A stretch of DNA of 64,000 bases from Heligmosomoides polygyrus polygyrus. Lineage: Eukaryota > Nematoda > Chromadorea > Rhabditida > Heligmosomidae. A program made the position numbers and the translations under genes. The DNA lies in NCBI GenBank assembly GCA_947396885.1, contig OX377206.1, positions 14,445,466-14,509,465 of the forward strand, written 5' to 3'. The notes under the pieces are model-generated. The model made no database searches and was not told the origin of the DNA. It saw only the letters and a program-made list of their open reading frames with translations. Of the stretch, positions 11,130 through 21,569 are shown piece by piece (the stretch's first letter is position 1; each line of letters begins with the position of its first letter).

Positions 11130-12409
11130 ATTCCAATTACCATGCATTTATTTTCTACACTATGTGTAATCCTAGACAATACATTCTGAGGCAATTTTAT
11201 TGTAGCACATCCCAATAACCTGAGTGAAATTGCTGCAGGCGAAAACTATAAGCCCAATCATCATGTCTCTAGTACTTCTTCAAAGGTTATATTTCTAATT
11301 AGAATAGCTGTGTTGGCTCAATGCTACGAGGTTTGTAGACTCGACAGATATGAGTTTGATGTGGCATGAACAGAAAACCGACACGTCAAACAGGAAGAAA
11401 AACGACGAAGTTGACATACCTGTCACCTCTTACCTGTCTTCACTTTACGATCGCAGAGTTGCTCCAGAGGTCGCCAGATTGAGCTGAGGTCGGATTCACG
11501 GCAGGTAAGATAATGAGATAGTGGTATTGGTTAAGCCTACCAACAGATAGTGGGCAGAGAGCAAGTTGTATTCATGTATTCATAATTTGGTGAATGATAT
11601 AATTCTACCCCACCATTCACGCAACCCCAGGTAATGCTTTAACTTCTACCCTACATTCACATAACCCTGGCTAAAGTGATTAATGAACCCGGCTTCTGGC
11701 GTTCTTTTGACACCCCGTCAATTGCCGCTCTCGCTCAACGTGTGTTACTCAACCAAGAAGATTACATAGCCATCTCTCCTAATTTTCGACGACTTGGCGA
11801 ACGCTTGAGCGCCTCTGATCCGTGAACGTCGACGATTTTGGTCCTTTTCGAATACCTAACCGCGCATATCATATGATAGCGCACGAAAACGGAAGTTTTT
11901 CGACAAATGGATGAAAAGGGTTCCGCAAAGCAGTCGCTCAAAACCTGATATTTATATTATATTTGATATTTGTGTGTTATAAATTGGGACCGTGATTCAG
12001 TAGTAGACGCTTCTGGGAAATACAAAGTAGTGGTTTATCCATCGGCTGGCCACAAAAAGGGTGCTGCCCTCACACAATCCTGCCCGCCGCCCAGGGTTCG
12101 CCCTGATGGCGCGAAACCTCGCTGCGGGCTGAAGAATCGTTGCTTGGAAATACGCCGCCTAAAAACCGCGCCAAGTTTGCTTCGTAAAGCCGTCAGCTTA
12201 CAACCAAGAACAGGGGTTAGGCGAAGGGACTTCCAAATCTGAAAAACGAGTAGCGGATTAATTTAAGATAGGTGTTTTCAAATCCCGTCTGAGAAATAGT
12301 ACATGAAGTAACCCAATCCGACAGAAAAAAGTTCAGACTCGATCGATCGGCCGCTCGTACAAATCAAAGGTTTGCAAATTGCGCGTTTTTACATTGTTAG
12401 CGTAGGGAT
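11130..12409. other. No intact gene; one dispersed repeat fragment
   Basis: 11290-11470 matches 61555-61710 (CTTACCTGTCTTCACTTTACG block). Differences between the two copies fall mostly at first and second codon positions of the shared frame, so it is not under coding constraint. The rest, including a GC-rich stretch near 12060-12240, has no recognisable content. Confidence 0.5.
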
Positions 12410-12726
12410 TTAACCCTTTCACAACACGCACAATTTTCGGGTGACTGCCGGGTGGCACAGCGCGCATTTTTCCCGCGCGCTGATTATTTGAATTATTTTA
12501 TTTGTATTATTTGTTAAATATAAAAAACAGTAACGAATGAAGTTTCCCAAGAACCGTCTTGACCGTAGATATTAGTGGACTCATTAATTAATATTATACT
12601 ATTAAATGCTTTATAGTTTTCCATGAACTATTTTTATGATGGTGTCCGACGACATGGTCGGACATGTTCCCACGCGGCAAAAAATGTGTCCGACGATATC
12701 GTCGGACAATCTCGTGAAAGGGTTAA
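12410..12726. mobile_element. piggyBac-like nonautonomous element (317 bp)
   Basis: It is bounded by TTAA at both ends (12410-12413 and 12723-12726), with inverted ends starting CCCTTTCAC. TTAA target duplication and ends beginning CCC are typical of piggyBac elements. It has no coding capacity. Two internal palindromes near the right end, TGTCCGACGA.AT.GTCGGAC in two versions (about 12644-12665 and 12690-12708), are candidate transposase sites or hairpins. Confidence 0.7.
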
Positions 12727-12959
12727 GTCGAGACCTAAGGTAGAGTCTGTAAACATATGGAATTTCCATGCGGATCTAGATTGCTGAGGAACGCCCGTAT
12801 GCTAGGCGTTCCCAGCAGATGGTATGGCTAGCGCTCGCAATGCCTGTCATCGGGAAACCCTTCCCACAAGCTGAGCTTCCATCCCCACGAGGATGGCAGC
12901 TGACCAGAAAAGACGACAATTCCTGAATAGGCCCTTGGTACACTCTAACGTCGCGCCGG

Positions 12960-13123
12960 CCACAGTGTTGCGCGGGCAGCTACGGGATGCGCACTCGTGC
13001 AACATTGTCGCCGTGACCGATCGCCGGAGCGACGCGAGAGTTAGCAAATTCCGTCCAGTAAGGACGACAGTACGCAGCTCGATGTACATCGAACATCGAA
13101 CAGCGTACTGTCGTCGTTACTGG
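12960..13123. repeat. Imperfect hairpin repeat
   Basis: 13055-13123 folds back: AGTAAGGACGACAGTACGC pairs with GCGTACTGTCGTCGTTACT, with about 25 bases between containing GATGTACATC. It abuts the dispersed repeat at 13110. It is probably part of an old foldback element. No gene. Confidence 0.5.
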
Positions 13124-13430
13124 AGCGCGTTACTCACTGCTTGGCAGCTATTTCGGACAGCACTATTAGGATGCTCGAGTATGAGAATGCCAGCCTCCAG
13201 ATAGGTAAATATTATAAATAAGGATTATCAACGAAAGGAGAAGGTTCACAAAGAAAGACGCCAAGTAAAACGCGTAAACGGGCCGCCACTAAGATGATCG
13301 GAGTCATCGTTTGTCTTCACGCCCCACCCCTGTTCTCACACAAAGAAGCAAATAGCAACGCAAATAATTGTGTAGACTACTCCACAACGTTGCGCAGAAC
13401 ATTTCACCAACCGGAATAAAGCGGAATAGG
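13110..13430 (+). repeat. Dispersed repeat, second copy at 48717-49080
   Basis: Direct copy of 48717-49080: CTGGAGCGCGTTA, CACTGCTTGGCAGCTATTTCGGAC, ATCAACGAAAG, AAGACGCCAA, CTAAGATGATCGGA. The open frame that starts at 13368 is not shared by the other copy. Confidence 0.65.
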
Positions 13431-13990
13431 GAGCGACCAAACGACAAAAGAGTCCCTCTTAAAACAATTTTGTACAACAAGACGACTCTTAACTCCTTTT
13501 TGGTCCACGATGACTGCTCGTACCTTTCATGCACTAATTTGTCGGCGAATATCACAGAAGACATCGAGACAAAGTGGAAAAGCCGACAGGTAAGACTTCA
13601 TCACCTATCTTACTTCAACTCATTTTTCTCTGGCCTTGCCTGTCGTCTGCTTCATTTCATGAAACATGCAGAGGTAGGCTGTCCTGATTCTCATCACCTT
13701 CTGTCACACACAGCGTCCTCAAGCGATGCATTCAACAGCGTTGGCAGCAGGCTTCGAATGTACTCGAGCTTTCTTCGAATAATAGTGAAATCCTAATTGA
13801 CTCTCAGTCGAACCTGTACCGAGCATAAATGAACGGTGATGACAGCGACTGCCGTGGAAAGATTCCAAGAGAAAACATGGTCTGCTAGAAAAGTCATTGG
13901 CGACGGTGGCTAATAGATAACGGCCCTCGGAAGCGAACAATGTGATGAAGATAAATGGCTGGATTTAAGTTTAGCAGTTTTTTTTTCGAA
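13431..13990. other. No gene recognised
   Basis: An open frame continues to 13796 on the plus strand, but nothing in it is recognisable. It begins inside a repeat whose other copy does not keep the frame. Confidence 0.45.
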
Positions 13991-14612
13991 CTATGTTGAG
14001 GTACGCACCAGTCCAGACAGAATATGGACAGTTGTTTTCACTGCGAATATGGAGATCCCACAGTCTCAAATGCCAAGAAAAAGTGAAGATAGCACAGCAA
14101 ACTTGGTTATGAAAATCTAAACTCAAGTTTTCACAGGAAAGGCAGAACATGGATATAAAACGAGCGAGACAAACGGATTATGAGTGTTCTCTTAATGGAA
14201 ATGAATCGTTATAGTAAGATGTTTGTTTTGAGATGTTTCGCACGCCTCGTGTCATTCATAAAGGTGGACGGCAGACAAATATAAACGGCGGATATCAGGG
14301 GCCAGATCCATCAACCGCTTACCGGCCGGAAAAGGCCCCACAGAGTTCTGCGGCAGCGCCGCGGCCCTATGCTTAACGACAGGGCAGAGACGCAGAGCTC
14401 GCCGGCGGCGGCGTCCCTTCCCTATCCTTAACCATAGCGGCGAGCGGCGTTGCCGCAGAACTCTGTGGGGGTCTTAACGATGTATAGGTTACCGTGTCCG
14501 TATCTCTGCAACTCTGTTTCTCCCTGTATTACATACTACGTAGGCCGGTATGGTGAGTCCGCATTGAGATGTTACCAGCGGTATCGTTGATGAATCTGGC
14601 CCTCAATTTGTA
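13990..14612 (+). repeat. Repeat arm, inverted copy at 16965-17410
   Basis: The reverse complement of 16965-17410 aligns with this block, apart from the insertion at 14333-14474. Landmarks are GACAGTTGTTTTCACT, CACAGGAAAGGCAGAACAT, AACGAGCGAGA, TGATGAATCTGGCC. The inner end, GTTGATGAATCTGGCC, is nearly the inverse of GGCCAGATCCATCAAC at 14300, so that part looks like a small terminal-inverted-repeat element. Confidence 0.7.
14333..14474. mobile_element. Palindromic MITE with TAA target duplication, nested
   Basis: The element runs from AGGCCCCACAGAGTTCTGCG to its inverse CGCAGAACTCTGTGGGGGTCT, followed by TAA at 14475. The matching left TAA is decayed to AAA. The inverted paralogue of the surrounding repeat lacks the element and has a single TAA at that point (17094-17096, plus-strand TTA). 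A 3-bp TAA duplication fits PIF/Harbinger elements. A related copy is at 33145-33258. Confidence 0.75.
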
Positions 14613-14631
14613 CACGATTAATGCTTTTAAC

Positions 14632-15880
14632 AAGGGTGCCCAGAAAGTATCTGCAGAAAACTTCGCAATGTTCCAGATTTTTTCTAGAATATTCTGAAGA
14701 TTTCAACATAAGTACTATATAAATCCTGCTGTATCTGCGTAGCATATCCAGCTCCGTCTTCTTTGCCTATTTCACTGCACGATGGCCGAACTGTATACCC
14801 ATATTAGACACGTACTCCTTTACGAGTTTGAATATGGGCACTCCGCTGCAGAAGCCTATCGAAACTTGTGTCGTGTATTCGGCTCCGAAGCTCCCGTACG
14901 GCCTGTGTATAGCTGGTTCGAACACTTCAGAAGCTGGAACAGGAGTCTCGAAGATTAGCCTCCTCTGGTTGACCGACAACGACATCTTTGGATGAACTGA
15001 GGAAACTGGCGGAGCAGCAACCATATGAAGGTGTACATTATTTTGCTGCTGCTCTTGGCTGTTTCCGATCCACCGTGGACAATGGACTGCGATCCCATGG
15101 AATGGTTAAAAAGCTCGGTCAGTGGCTCTCACACGAACTGATCGACGACAACCGGCGAAGATGTCTGGACACATGCACTCAGCTGCTCTGCCGAAGTCGC
15201 AACTTTAACTGGCTGGACACCATCGTCACAGTAGACGAAAAATGGGTCGTCTACGTCCACCACGCTCGTAAACGTGCGTGGTGCCAACGCGATGAAGTGC
15301 CGAAATCTTTCGTAAAAAGGTGAAATTCGAAATTTTGAAATTTGCGAGGAAAGTCATGCAGAGCGTCTGGTGGGGAGTTTGTGGGATCTACCATTTCGAG
15401 CTGCTGCCTGACAGCAAGACTGTCACTGCCGAGGTCTACGCTACCCAACTGCAGAGACTGGTCGACAAGATGCGCATAGCCCAGGCTCGACAAAGTTCGC
15501 TCGCTGCACGATAACGCGCGCCCACACATCGCGAATACGACTTCTAAGAAAATTCTGGAACTCGGATGTGAAGATCTGCCGCATCCACCACCCAGCTCAG
15601 ATCTGGCTCCCAGTGACTACCACCTTTTTCGAACACTTCAGCATCATCTGGAAGGGCAGCGTTATGAAGATCGTGACCACCTCGAAAATGACCTCCGAGT
15701 TTTTTTCGCCTCCAAGTCGCCGGATTTCTACGCCAGAGGAATTCGAAGTCTTGTGGAACGTTGAAGGAGAGCAGTCGAGGTTGATGAAAATTATTTGATT
15801 GATTAATAAAATGTTAATAAAAAATTGTGTTATTTTGAAAAAAATTGTCGTATTTCTGCAGATACTTTCTGGACACACTA
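14632..15880 (+). mobile_element. mariner-type DNA transposon, decayed
   Basis: About 1.25 kb, a typical mariner length. The ends are inverted: GTGCCCAGAAAGTATCTGCAG near 14636 and CTGCAGATACTTTCTGGACAC ending near 15877. They carry a broken transposase. The right end is followed by TAATA; I cannot confirm a clean TA duplication on the left. Confidence 0.85.
14782..15798 (+). pseudogene. mariner transposase pseudogene
   Basis: The first segment, starting MAELYTHIRHVLLYEFEYG, is the N-terminal helix-turn-helix region. It stops at 14956. The second, 14988-15323, holds GMVKKLGQWLSHELIDDNRR, NFNWLDTIVTVDEKWVVYV and HARKRAW. The first catalytic Asp is in TVDEKW. After a stop and frameshift, DNARPHIANT, LPHPPPSSDLAPSDYHLF and a final region ending VDENYLI follow in other frames. 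LAPSDYHLF carries the last acidic residue, in D34D-type spacing. At least three disruptions make it non-functional. Residual frames are readable, so it is not very ancient. Confidence 0.88.
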
Positions 15881-15881
15881 A

Positions 15882-16440
15882 TAAACCAAGCCTCTTTGGG
15901 CTTTCATTTGAGTTACCCCTCAATGGATCGTATTTGCACTGTATCATTCTATTGAATCGCTAACATAAAAAATTTCTTGCTCACATGAAGTCGTTGTGTT
16001 TATTGCTGACAATGGTAATCAACAATTATGGTATGGAACTATGAAACATTTAAAACATAATCGCTTATCACACCAGCAGCATCTTATAAATGCTAGGGAC
16101 AAACAGTCTTCCTCTCCCTCACAAGGCGTCACTAGTTCTTCTTCGTTGAAGGCATAATCGGTAGGCGTAGAGAAGAGCCCCGTGTGATCATCAACATATC
16201 CAGCCGCTACTCGACATTCTACTGTGAATGCTAAGTTTTTACCGGTATCAAACCAAACTCATAGTTATCCCGTGAAGTTTATATGTTTGTGTGCATTTAC
16301 GGTATCGTTGCTGATATGATACAGTGCAAATAAGATCCATTGAAGGTAACTCAAATGAAGCCTAAAAAGGCTAGGTTTAAATACTGAAAGCATTAATCGT
16401 GTACAAATTGACGCCTGTGATCACGCAACTCCATAACCAT
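15882..16440. other. No gene recognised
   Basis: An AT-rich stretch between the mariner element and SINE-like repeats. I see nothing recognisable. Confidence 0.45.
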
Positions 16441-16454
16441 AACGATCCGATGTG

Positions 16455-16560
16455 TGCAAAAAGGTTAGCGACACCAAGGACCGAACCATCAAATTCGCTC
16501 GGTGCGCACGAGAGGCGCCCCTGCTCCCATTGCACCAAAACCCCACATCAGGCTGGGTCG
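16455..16560 (-). repeat. tRNA-derived SINE-like repeat
   Basis: On the minus strand, TGGTGCAATGGGAGCAGG matches an A box and GATGGTTCGGTCC a B box, with tRNA-like spacing. The tail reads CCTTTTTGCACA, close to the tail of the 30.1 kb repeat. No flanking duplication was established. Confidence 0.5.
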
Positions 16561-16724
16561 CAGCAAGGCGCCATGAACCTCGCGCTCAACGTCTACACGG
16601 TCTTTTTTGACCACGGAAGAGCATTCCGAAAAAAGTAACTATGGTTTTGGACTCCCTACACGGGACCCTACATCCTGTAAAAATTGCATCGCGAAAGCTC
16701 ACCGCCACTCTGGAGGCTCTCCTT

Positions 16725-16835
16725 GTCAGATAGTCAGCTGAAATGCAAGAATGCCACGAAGCACGAGAACCGAACCCCGACATCCCTCGCAAGAAGTAAT
16801 CCCCCTACCCACTGTACCACGGCTCAGTTGCCATC
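16725..16835 (-). repeat. tRNA-derived SINE-like repeat
   Basis: The minus strand carries TGGTACAGTGGGTAGG (A box) and GGGGTTCGGTTCTCG (B box), followed by the TTTCAGCTGAC tail shared with 945-1065. The region between the boxes does not form a convincing anticodon arm. I read it as a SINE head and not a working tRNA gene. Confidence 0.55.
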
Positions 16836-16964
16836 GGTGCCATCACGGACGCACAAGACATCGATCGAACGTGGCAACGTGGACACCGACGCGTTCTCTA
16901 AGCTAGGAGAGTGCAGACAGTAAAAGTCTCGGAGCGACCCACACTGCGGTTACGGTGAGCGGGT

Positions 16965-17410
16965 CCTGAGGCCAGATTCATCAACGACACCACTGGTAAC
17001 ATTTCACCGCGGGCTCATCATACCGGCCTACGTAGTATGTGATGCAGAGAGACACAGAGATGCAGAGATACAGACACGGCAACCGATATATCGTTACCGG
17101 CCGGTAAACGGTTGATGAATCAGGCTCTTGATATCCGCTGTCGCACTTTTACCAATGACACGAGACGTGCGAAAAATCTCGAAACAAACACCTTACTATA
17201 ACGATTCCTTTCCCTTAAGAGAACTTTCGTAATCCGTTTATCTCGCTCGTTCTATATCAATGTTCTGCCTTTCCTGTGAAAAATTGAGTTTAGATTTTTT
17301 TAACCAATTCGCTGTATTATCTTCATCTTTCTTGGCATTGGAGACTATGGGATTTCCATATTCGTAGTGAAAACAACTGCCCATATTCTCTCTGGACTTT
17401 ACCTTATTTA
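16965..17410 (-). repeat. Repeat arm, inverted copy of 13990-14612
   Basis: This is the shorter copy of the same repeat. It lacks the palindromic MITE and shows a single TTA (plus strand, 17094-17096) at the corresponding point, so it preserves the pre-insertion state. The mariner element and two SINEs lie between the two arms. Confidence 0.7.
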
Positions 17411-17564
17411 AATGAGAGCATCTAAATGGTGACCAACTAGAAAGCACAGCCATAAAATTCCCACTATTCCCGCCATCCTTTAGATCGCGTGTAGATCTGC
17501 TTCGCCATAAACAATCGCTGAGTGAACGCATGGCACAACCCTACCGTATGCCACATAGCTTATA

Positions 17565-17616
17565 CAAGCGCGGCGACACGCCTAACGGCGTGTCTCGCAC
17601 TTGCCCGCTTCGCGGG
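17565..17616 (+). other. Double-hairpin module
   Basis: CAAGCGCGGCGACACGCC, loop TAAC, GGCGTGTCTCGCACTTG folds into a nearly perfect stem. It is followed directly by the smaller hairpin CCCGC-TTC-GCGGG. The same two-hairpin order occurs at 18235 and 48235 (minus), and in reduced form at 7468. The sequence differs from the other copies at paired sites (GCGGGTTCGC-type changes), so the fold may be maintained. Confidence 0.55.
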
Positions 17617-17689
17617 GTGATACAGTTAGTCTTTTTCTCAGGAACTACTCTTGTACAAAGAAAGATGTGCGTTTCAAGAAAAATTTATT

Positions 17690-18231
17690 CATAGCGCAAC
17701 GAAAATGGTTTAATTTTTACTCAAACATCTCGGTGAATACTACGTTTGATATAGTCTTCTGTCCTGGTGGTAGCCAAACTTCGATCTCTGTCGAACACGT
17801 GAGCACGCCAGGCAGGCGGACAGAATATTATTCTAGGAATAAGCACGTGCTGTCCTTTGTTCGCTTCAGTTGCAATTTTGCAGCCTAGAATGTACCTATC
17901 CATATGTTCAACGGTGAGTCGCGTACCATTGCATAGACCCTAGTTGACTCTAAGATTCCGCAGAAGCATTATGACTGCTTCTTTCTTTAGATGGAGTTCA
18001 TGTGGCGGGTACCCCTGGGGTGTCAAGCTGTTTAGAAACTCCAATGAATACTCTGTGTCGTTGTTAGCTTCAGTTTCGTCATTCATAATCTCATCTATGC
18101 TTCTGTAAAACTTCTCCTGCCCGGGTAGTTTCGAAAGCACTTTGTTGTTTATCTCCAAAGAGTCGAAATTCCTGGGCGACAAATCGCTCTACCGACTGCA
18201 GCGGATATATCTTCTAAGGTCACTATATCAC
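17690..18231 (-). pseudogene. Helitron Pif1-like helicase, C-terminal fragment
   Basis: Minus-strand translation reads VTLEDISAAVGRAI, then after a one-base shift LSPRNFDSLEINNKVLSKL, FYRSIDEIMN, YSLEFLNSLTPQGYPPHEL and LKKEAVIMLLRNL. A stop at 17940 is followed in frame by GLCNGTRLTVE and GQHVLIPRI. This is the diagnostic run of motifs in the Pif1-like helicase domain of Helitron RepHel proteins, which drive rolling-circle transposition. It fades near 17700 before the final GQ(S/T)-type motif and the SR-containing end. It has one stop and one frameshift, and the N-terminal Rep domain is absent here. The 1.4 kb element at 18233-19649 separates it from the next helicase piece. Confidence 0.85.
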
Positions 18232-18232
18232 C

Positions 18233-19649
18233 TACAAGTGCTCCGACACGCCTAACGGCGTATCTCGCACTTGCGCGCTTCGCGCAACTTTGCAGCTTCA
18301 CTGACCTAAAGAAAGTAGCTTTTGTCAAACTTGAAGTTCGCTAACATCTAGTACTTGCTCCGTACTTTATTGGCATCGAGCCATCCACCACTTCGGTACC
18401 TTTCATCATAGACATTTTCTGCGGACCGTCCAGTAACATCATTGGTTTGTGCTGCGCAGTACTTCGGTCCCTCCATTGTTGACAGTGTTCCGAATCCGGG
18501 CGCCAGCTTCCTCCTCACTTGTTTCTTCTTTCTAGATCTAATTGCTGGTCCGCCTTTACTGGTCTTCCCCCCCCCCCCATTCATGGTCCCCACCCCTGGC
18601 CCACTTCCTTGTTTTCACTATTGACCCCCTACTGGTGTCTTCCTGCTGGCTTCCACGTCCTGGTCCCCCTTCAGGTTGTTCCTTTCCTTCCTGGACGCTC
18701 ACCTGGTCCACTCTAGAGGCCTTCCCTTCTCCACCACCCCGTAGTGGTCGTCCCATGCTCACGGCAGACGTCGGTGACGCGTATTCGGAATCAGGATGCT
18801 CAGAAACGCTCGCAGTTGCCGCGGAGTCAAGCAGGAGAGGGCTGCGCTTCCTCTACTGCAGCAACATCCCACGTTGAACGGCCAACGTTGCCGCGCGAGG
18901 TACGTAGAGACGTATCTCGCGTGGGTAACATTTTCCGTTCAACGTGGGATAATGCTGAATTCTGAATACGGCCACTCGTCACACGACGTCGGTGAACCGC
19001 TTCTCACTCTATACGATTGTTGCGCGACGTATGGGATCCGTCTTCTGGATCCAGATGCTCAGAAACGCGCACAGATGCCGCTGTGTAACTTAGGAGGAGG
19101 CTGTGTTTCCTCGGCTGCAGGAGCATCCCATGTTGAATTCTGGGTGCGACCACTCGTCGTACGACGACGGTGTCACCTCTTTTGACTCCAGATGCTTGTT
19201 GTGCAACGAAAGGGACCTGTCTTCTTGATGCAGGCGCTCAGAAGCGCGCGCAGATGTCTCTGCGTCAAGCAGGAGGTTCTGCTTCCTCTGCTGCAGCAGC
19301 ATCTCATGTTCAATTCTGAATGCGATCCCTCGTCGTAAGGCGACGGTGTTTCCTCTTCTGACTCCAGACGGTTGTGTTGCGACGAAAGAGACATGTCTTC
19401 TGGATTCAAGCGCTCAGATACGCGCGCAGACGCCGTTGTGTCAAGCAGGAGGAGGCTACGCGTGCTGCAACAACATCCCATGTTGAACGGCAAACGTTGC
19501 CTGCGCGAGGTACGCAGAGACGTCGAAAGGGGTTCCATGAGAGTGCTCGGCTTCCATCTGGCGTATCTCAGCCAGGTTTCTAACCTGAGTGAGATACGCC
19601 TCATCATCTACAGGGCAGGGAGCTAACTCAATTATATAGTGGTAGATAT
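18233..19649 (+). mobile_element. 1.4 kb repeat element, copy 1, inserted in the helicase relic
   Basis: An inverted copy is at 46814-48236. The element starts TACAAGTGCTCCGACACG with the double-hairpin module and ends AGCTAACTCAATTATATAG plus TGGTAGATAT. A strong hairpin near the end pairs GGCGTATCTCAGCCAGG with CCTGAGTGAGATACGCC (19560-19600). It contains C-rich tracts, a coding relic on the minus strand (EGPKYCAAQTNDVTGR, about 18350-18480) and four units of a 180-bp array. No terminal inverted repeats. Homology between copies stops sharply at both ends, which defines the element. Its class is unknown. Confidence 0.6.
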
Positions 19650-19925
19650 TATCTCATCTGCTATATCTCCAGAGCTCAGCATATTGTCGGACACTTTCAC
19701 TTCACTGGAATCGTTTTGGAGCTCTCCGTTTCCAAGTTGAATCAGAAAGTTAGACCAACCGATTCCACCGCTGGACGCCCTCACATTCTCAGTCAATCTG
19801 TATTTAAAGAAATGAGGCCACAGTGGGGAGCTCTTGATAGAAACGTTCAGAATTTCGGACCGTCCTGCTTTTGGCACGACAGAAGGAATTTGTCTGAAAT
19901 CACCTCTTAGAATAATCCAGATGCC
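19643..19925 (-). pseudogene. Helitron Pif1-like helicase, central fragment
   Basis: The minus strand reads GIWIILRGDFRQIPSVVP, KAGRSEILNVSIKSSPLWP, HFFKYRLTENVRA and FLIQLGNGEL, then DEIISTT at the junction with the 1.4 kb element. GDFRQ..P.V and LT.N.R are helicase motifs III-IV of the Pif1/Helitron family. The next residues expected in the family are found at 18231 on the far side of the 1.4 kb element (VTLEDISAAVGRAI). The original helicase was therefore continuous and was split by an insertion. Walker A and the Rep domain are not seen upstream. Confidence 0.85.
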
Positions 19926-20389
19926 TCCTGCCTCTTAATCCAGATGCCTCTAGCGCGACGTAGAGGACCTTTTTTTCTGAATCGAAACATTTAGAAATAC
20001 GTGTAGTTGCCGTTGTGTCAAGCAGGAGGAGGCTACACTTCCTCTGTAGATCAGCATCCCATGTTGAATTTTGAGAGCGCCTGCACGCCGCAGCACGCCG
20101 GTGACACAATCCTTAATTCAGATGCTTCTAGGGCGGCGTAGAGGACCCGTCCTCTGAAACCAGCGCCTCAGAAGACCCACCTTCTGAATGCAGAGGATCA
20201 GAAGCGCGCACAGTTGCCGCTGTGTCGAGCATGAAGAGGCTGCGCATATGGCAGATTCCTTGTTTCGCGTATAAATTTTCTTACGGCTCCCTTCTTGCTG
20301 GTTCCCGTCCTGGTTCCGCCTCCAGGTTCCTTGTTCCTGGTCGATCTCTCCCCCCCCCCTCTAGGAATCCTCGTTAATACTCTCCCCAA

Positions 20390-20720
20390 TTAGGTAGCTC
20401 TCCCACGCACACACACACAACGACGGCGAGCGAACGCCCATTGCGTGTCATCGGTGCCACATCTTCTAAATCCGTACTCTCTTACTGGTAATGGATCCCC
20501 TTACTGATCCTCTTAACTGCTCCCCCCTGATTGCTAACTCTCTACTGGTCTCTCCTTAATGCTTCATTGATCCCCCTATCCACCCCCCTCCCCCTTCCCA
20601 ATGCTTCCTCCAAGTCGCTACCTCCTGGTCGCTGTCGATTCTCCACCCTCAAAGTCCCCCCTTATACTCTTCCCCCTTTAGTGGTCTTCTTATGCTAATG
20701 GCACGAAGTCGGCGGTACGG
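20390..20720. other. C/T-rich intergenic stretch with (CA)n
   Basis: Low-complexity pyrimidine-rich DNA with a short CACACACACACAC run at 20406 and many TCCCCC motifs. No gene. Confidence 0.5.
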
Positions 20721-20834
20721 CTTCTGAATCTGGACGCTCAGGAACGCGCGTAAGAGCTATTGTGTTAAGCAGTAAAAGGATGCGCTTTCCATGCTGCAGC
20801 AATTCCCACGTTCAATGGAAAATTTCGACCGCGC

Positions 20835-21560
20835 TGTGGATGATACAGCGTACCTCACTTATTAGATTAGATAGATAGATCATTCTACCGCTCTCGCTGT
20901 GGATGATACGGCCTTCCTCACTTAGGCTAGATCATTCGACCGCTCCCGCTGTGGGTGATGCAGCGTACCTCACTTAGGTTAGATCATTCGACCGCTCCCG
21001 CTGTGGGTGATGCAGCGTACCTCACTTAGGTTAGATCATTCGACCGCTCTCGCTGTGGGTGGTGCGGCGTACCTAACTTAAGTTAGATCATTCGACCGCT
21101 CTCGCTGGGGATGATGCGGTCTTCCTCACTAAGGTTAGATCACTCGACCGCTCCCGGTGTGGGTGATGCAGCGTACCTCACTTAGGTTAGATCATTCGAC
21201 CGCTCTCGCTGTGGGTGGTGCGGCGTACCTAACTTAAGTTAGATCATTCGACCGCTCTCGCTATGGGTGATGCGGCGTACCCAACTTAGGTTAGATCATT
21301 CGACCGCTCTCGCTGTGGGTGATGCGGCGTACCTCACTTAGGTTAGATCATTCGACCGCTCTCGCTGTGGGTGGTGCGGCGTACCTAACTTAAGTTAGAT
21401 CATTCGACCGCTCTCGCTATGGGTGATGCGGCGTACCCAACTTAGGTTAGATCATTCGACCGCTCTCGCTGTGGGTGATGCGGCGTACCTCACTTATGTT
21501 AGATCATTCGACCGCTCTCGCTGTGGGTGATGCGGCGTATCTCACTTAGATTAGATCACT
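20835..21560 (+). repeat. 52-bp minisatellite, about 14 units
   Basis: The consensus unit starts CTGTGGGTGATGCGGCG and continues TACCTCACTTAGG, then TTAGATCATTCGACCGC. The first unit is longer because of GATA-type slippage. From about 21160 the units follow a three-unit order. A GTGGTGCGGCG/CTAACTTAAG variant, then a CTATGGG/CCCAACTTAGG variant, then a CTGTGGG/CTCACTTAGG variant repeat as a 156-bp higher-order unit. No palindromic core or spacer variation of the CRISPR kind. Confidence 0.85.
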
Positions 21561-21569
21561 GTACGGACA

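Larger units (their letters stand above)
18785..20850 (+). repeat. Array of about 180-bp units
   Basis: The repeated core is a CTCAGAAACGC-type start, GTGTCAAGCAGGAGGAGG, then GCAGCA.CATCCCATGTTGAA and a CGTCGTACGACG palindrome. Units begin near 18795, 19047, 19225 and 19408. They continue outside the 1.4 kb element near 19985, 20205 and 20728. In the inverted copy they lie between 46930 and 47690. Frames are open in several units because each is short and GC-rich; I see no protein signature. Confidence 0.6.

Noticed and set aside
20835..21560. CRISPR-like array
   Set aside because: Units are contiguous with no unique spacers, the host is a eukaryote, and the period is simply 52 bp.
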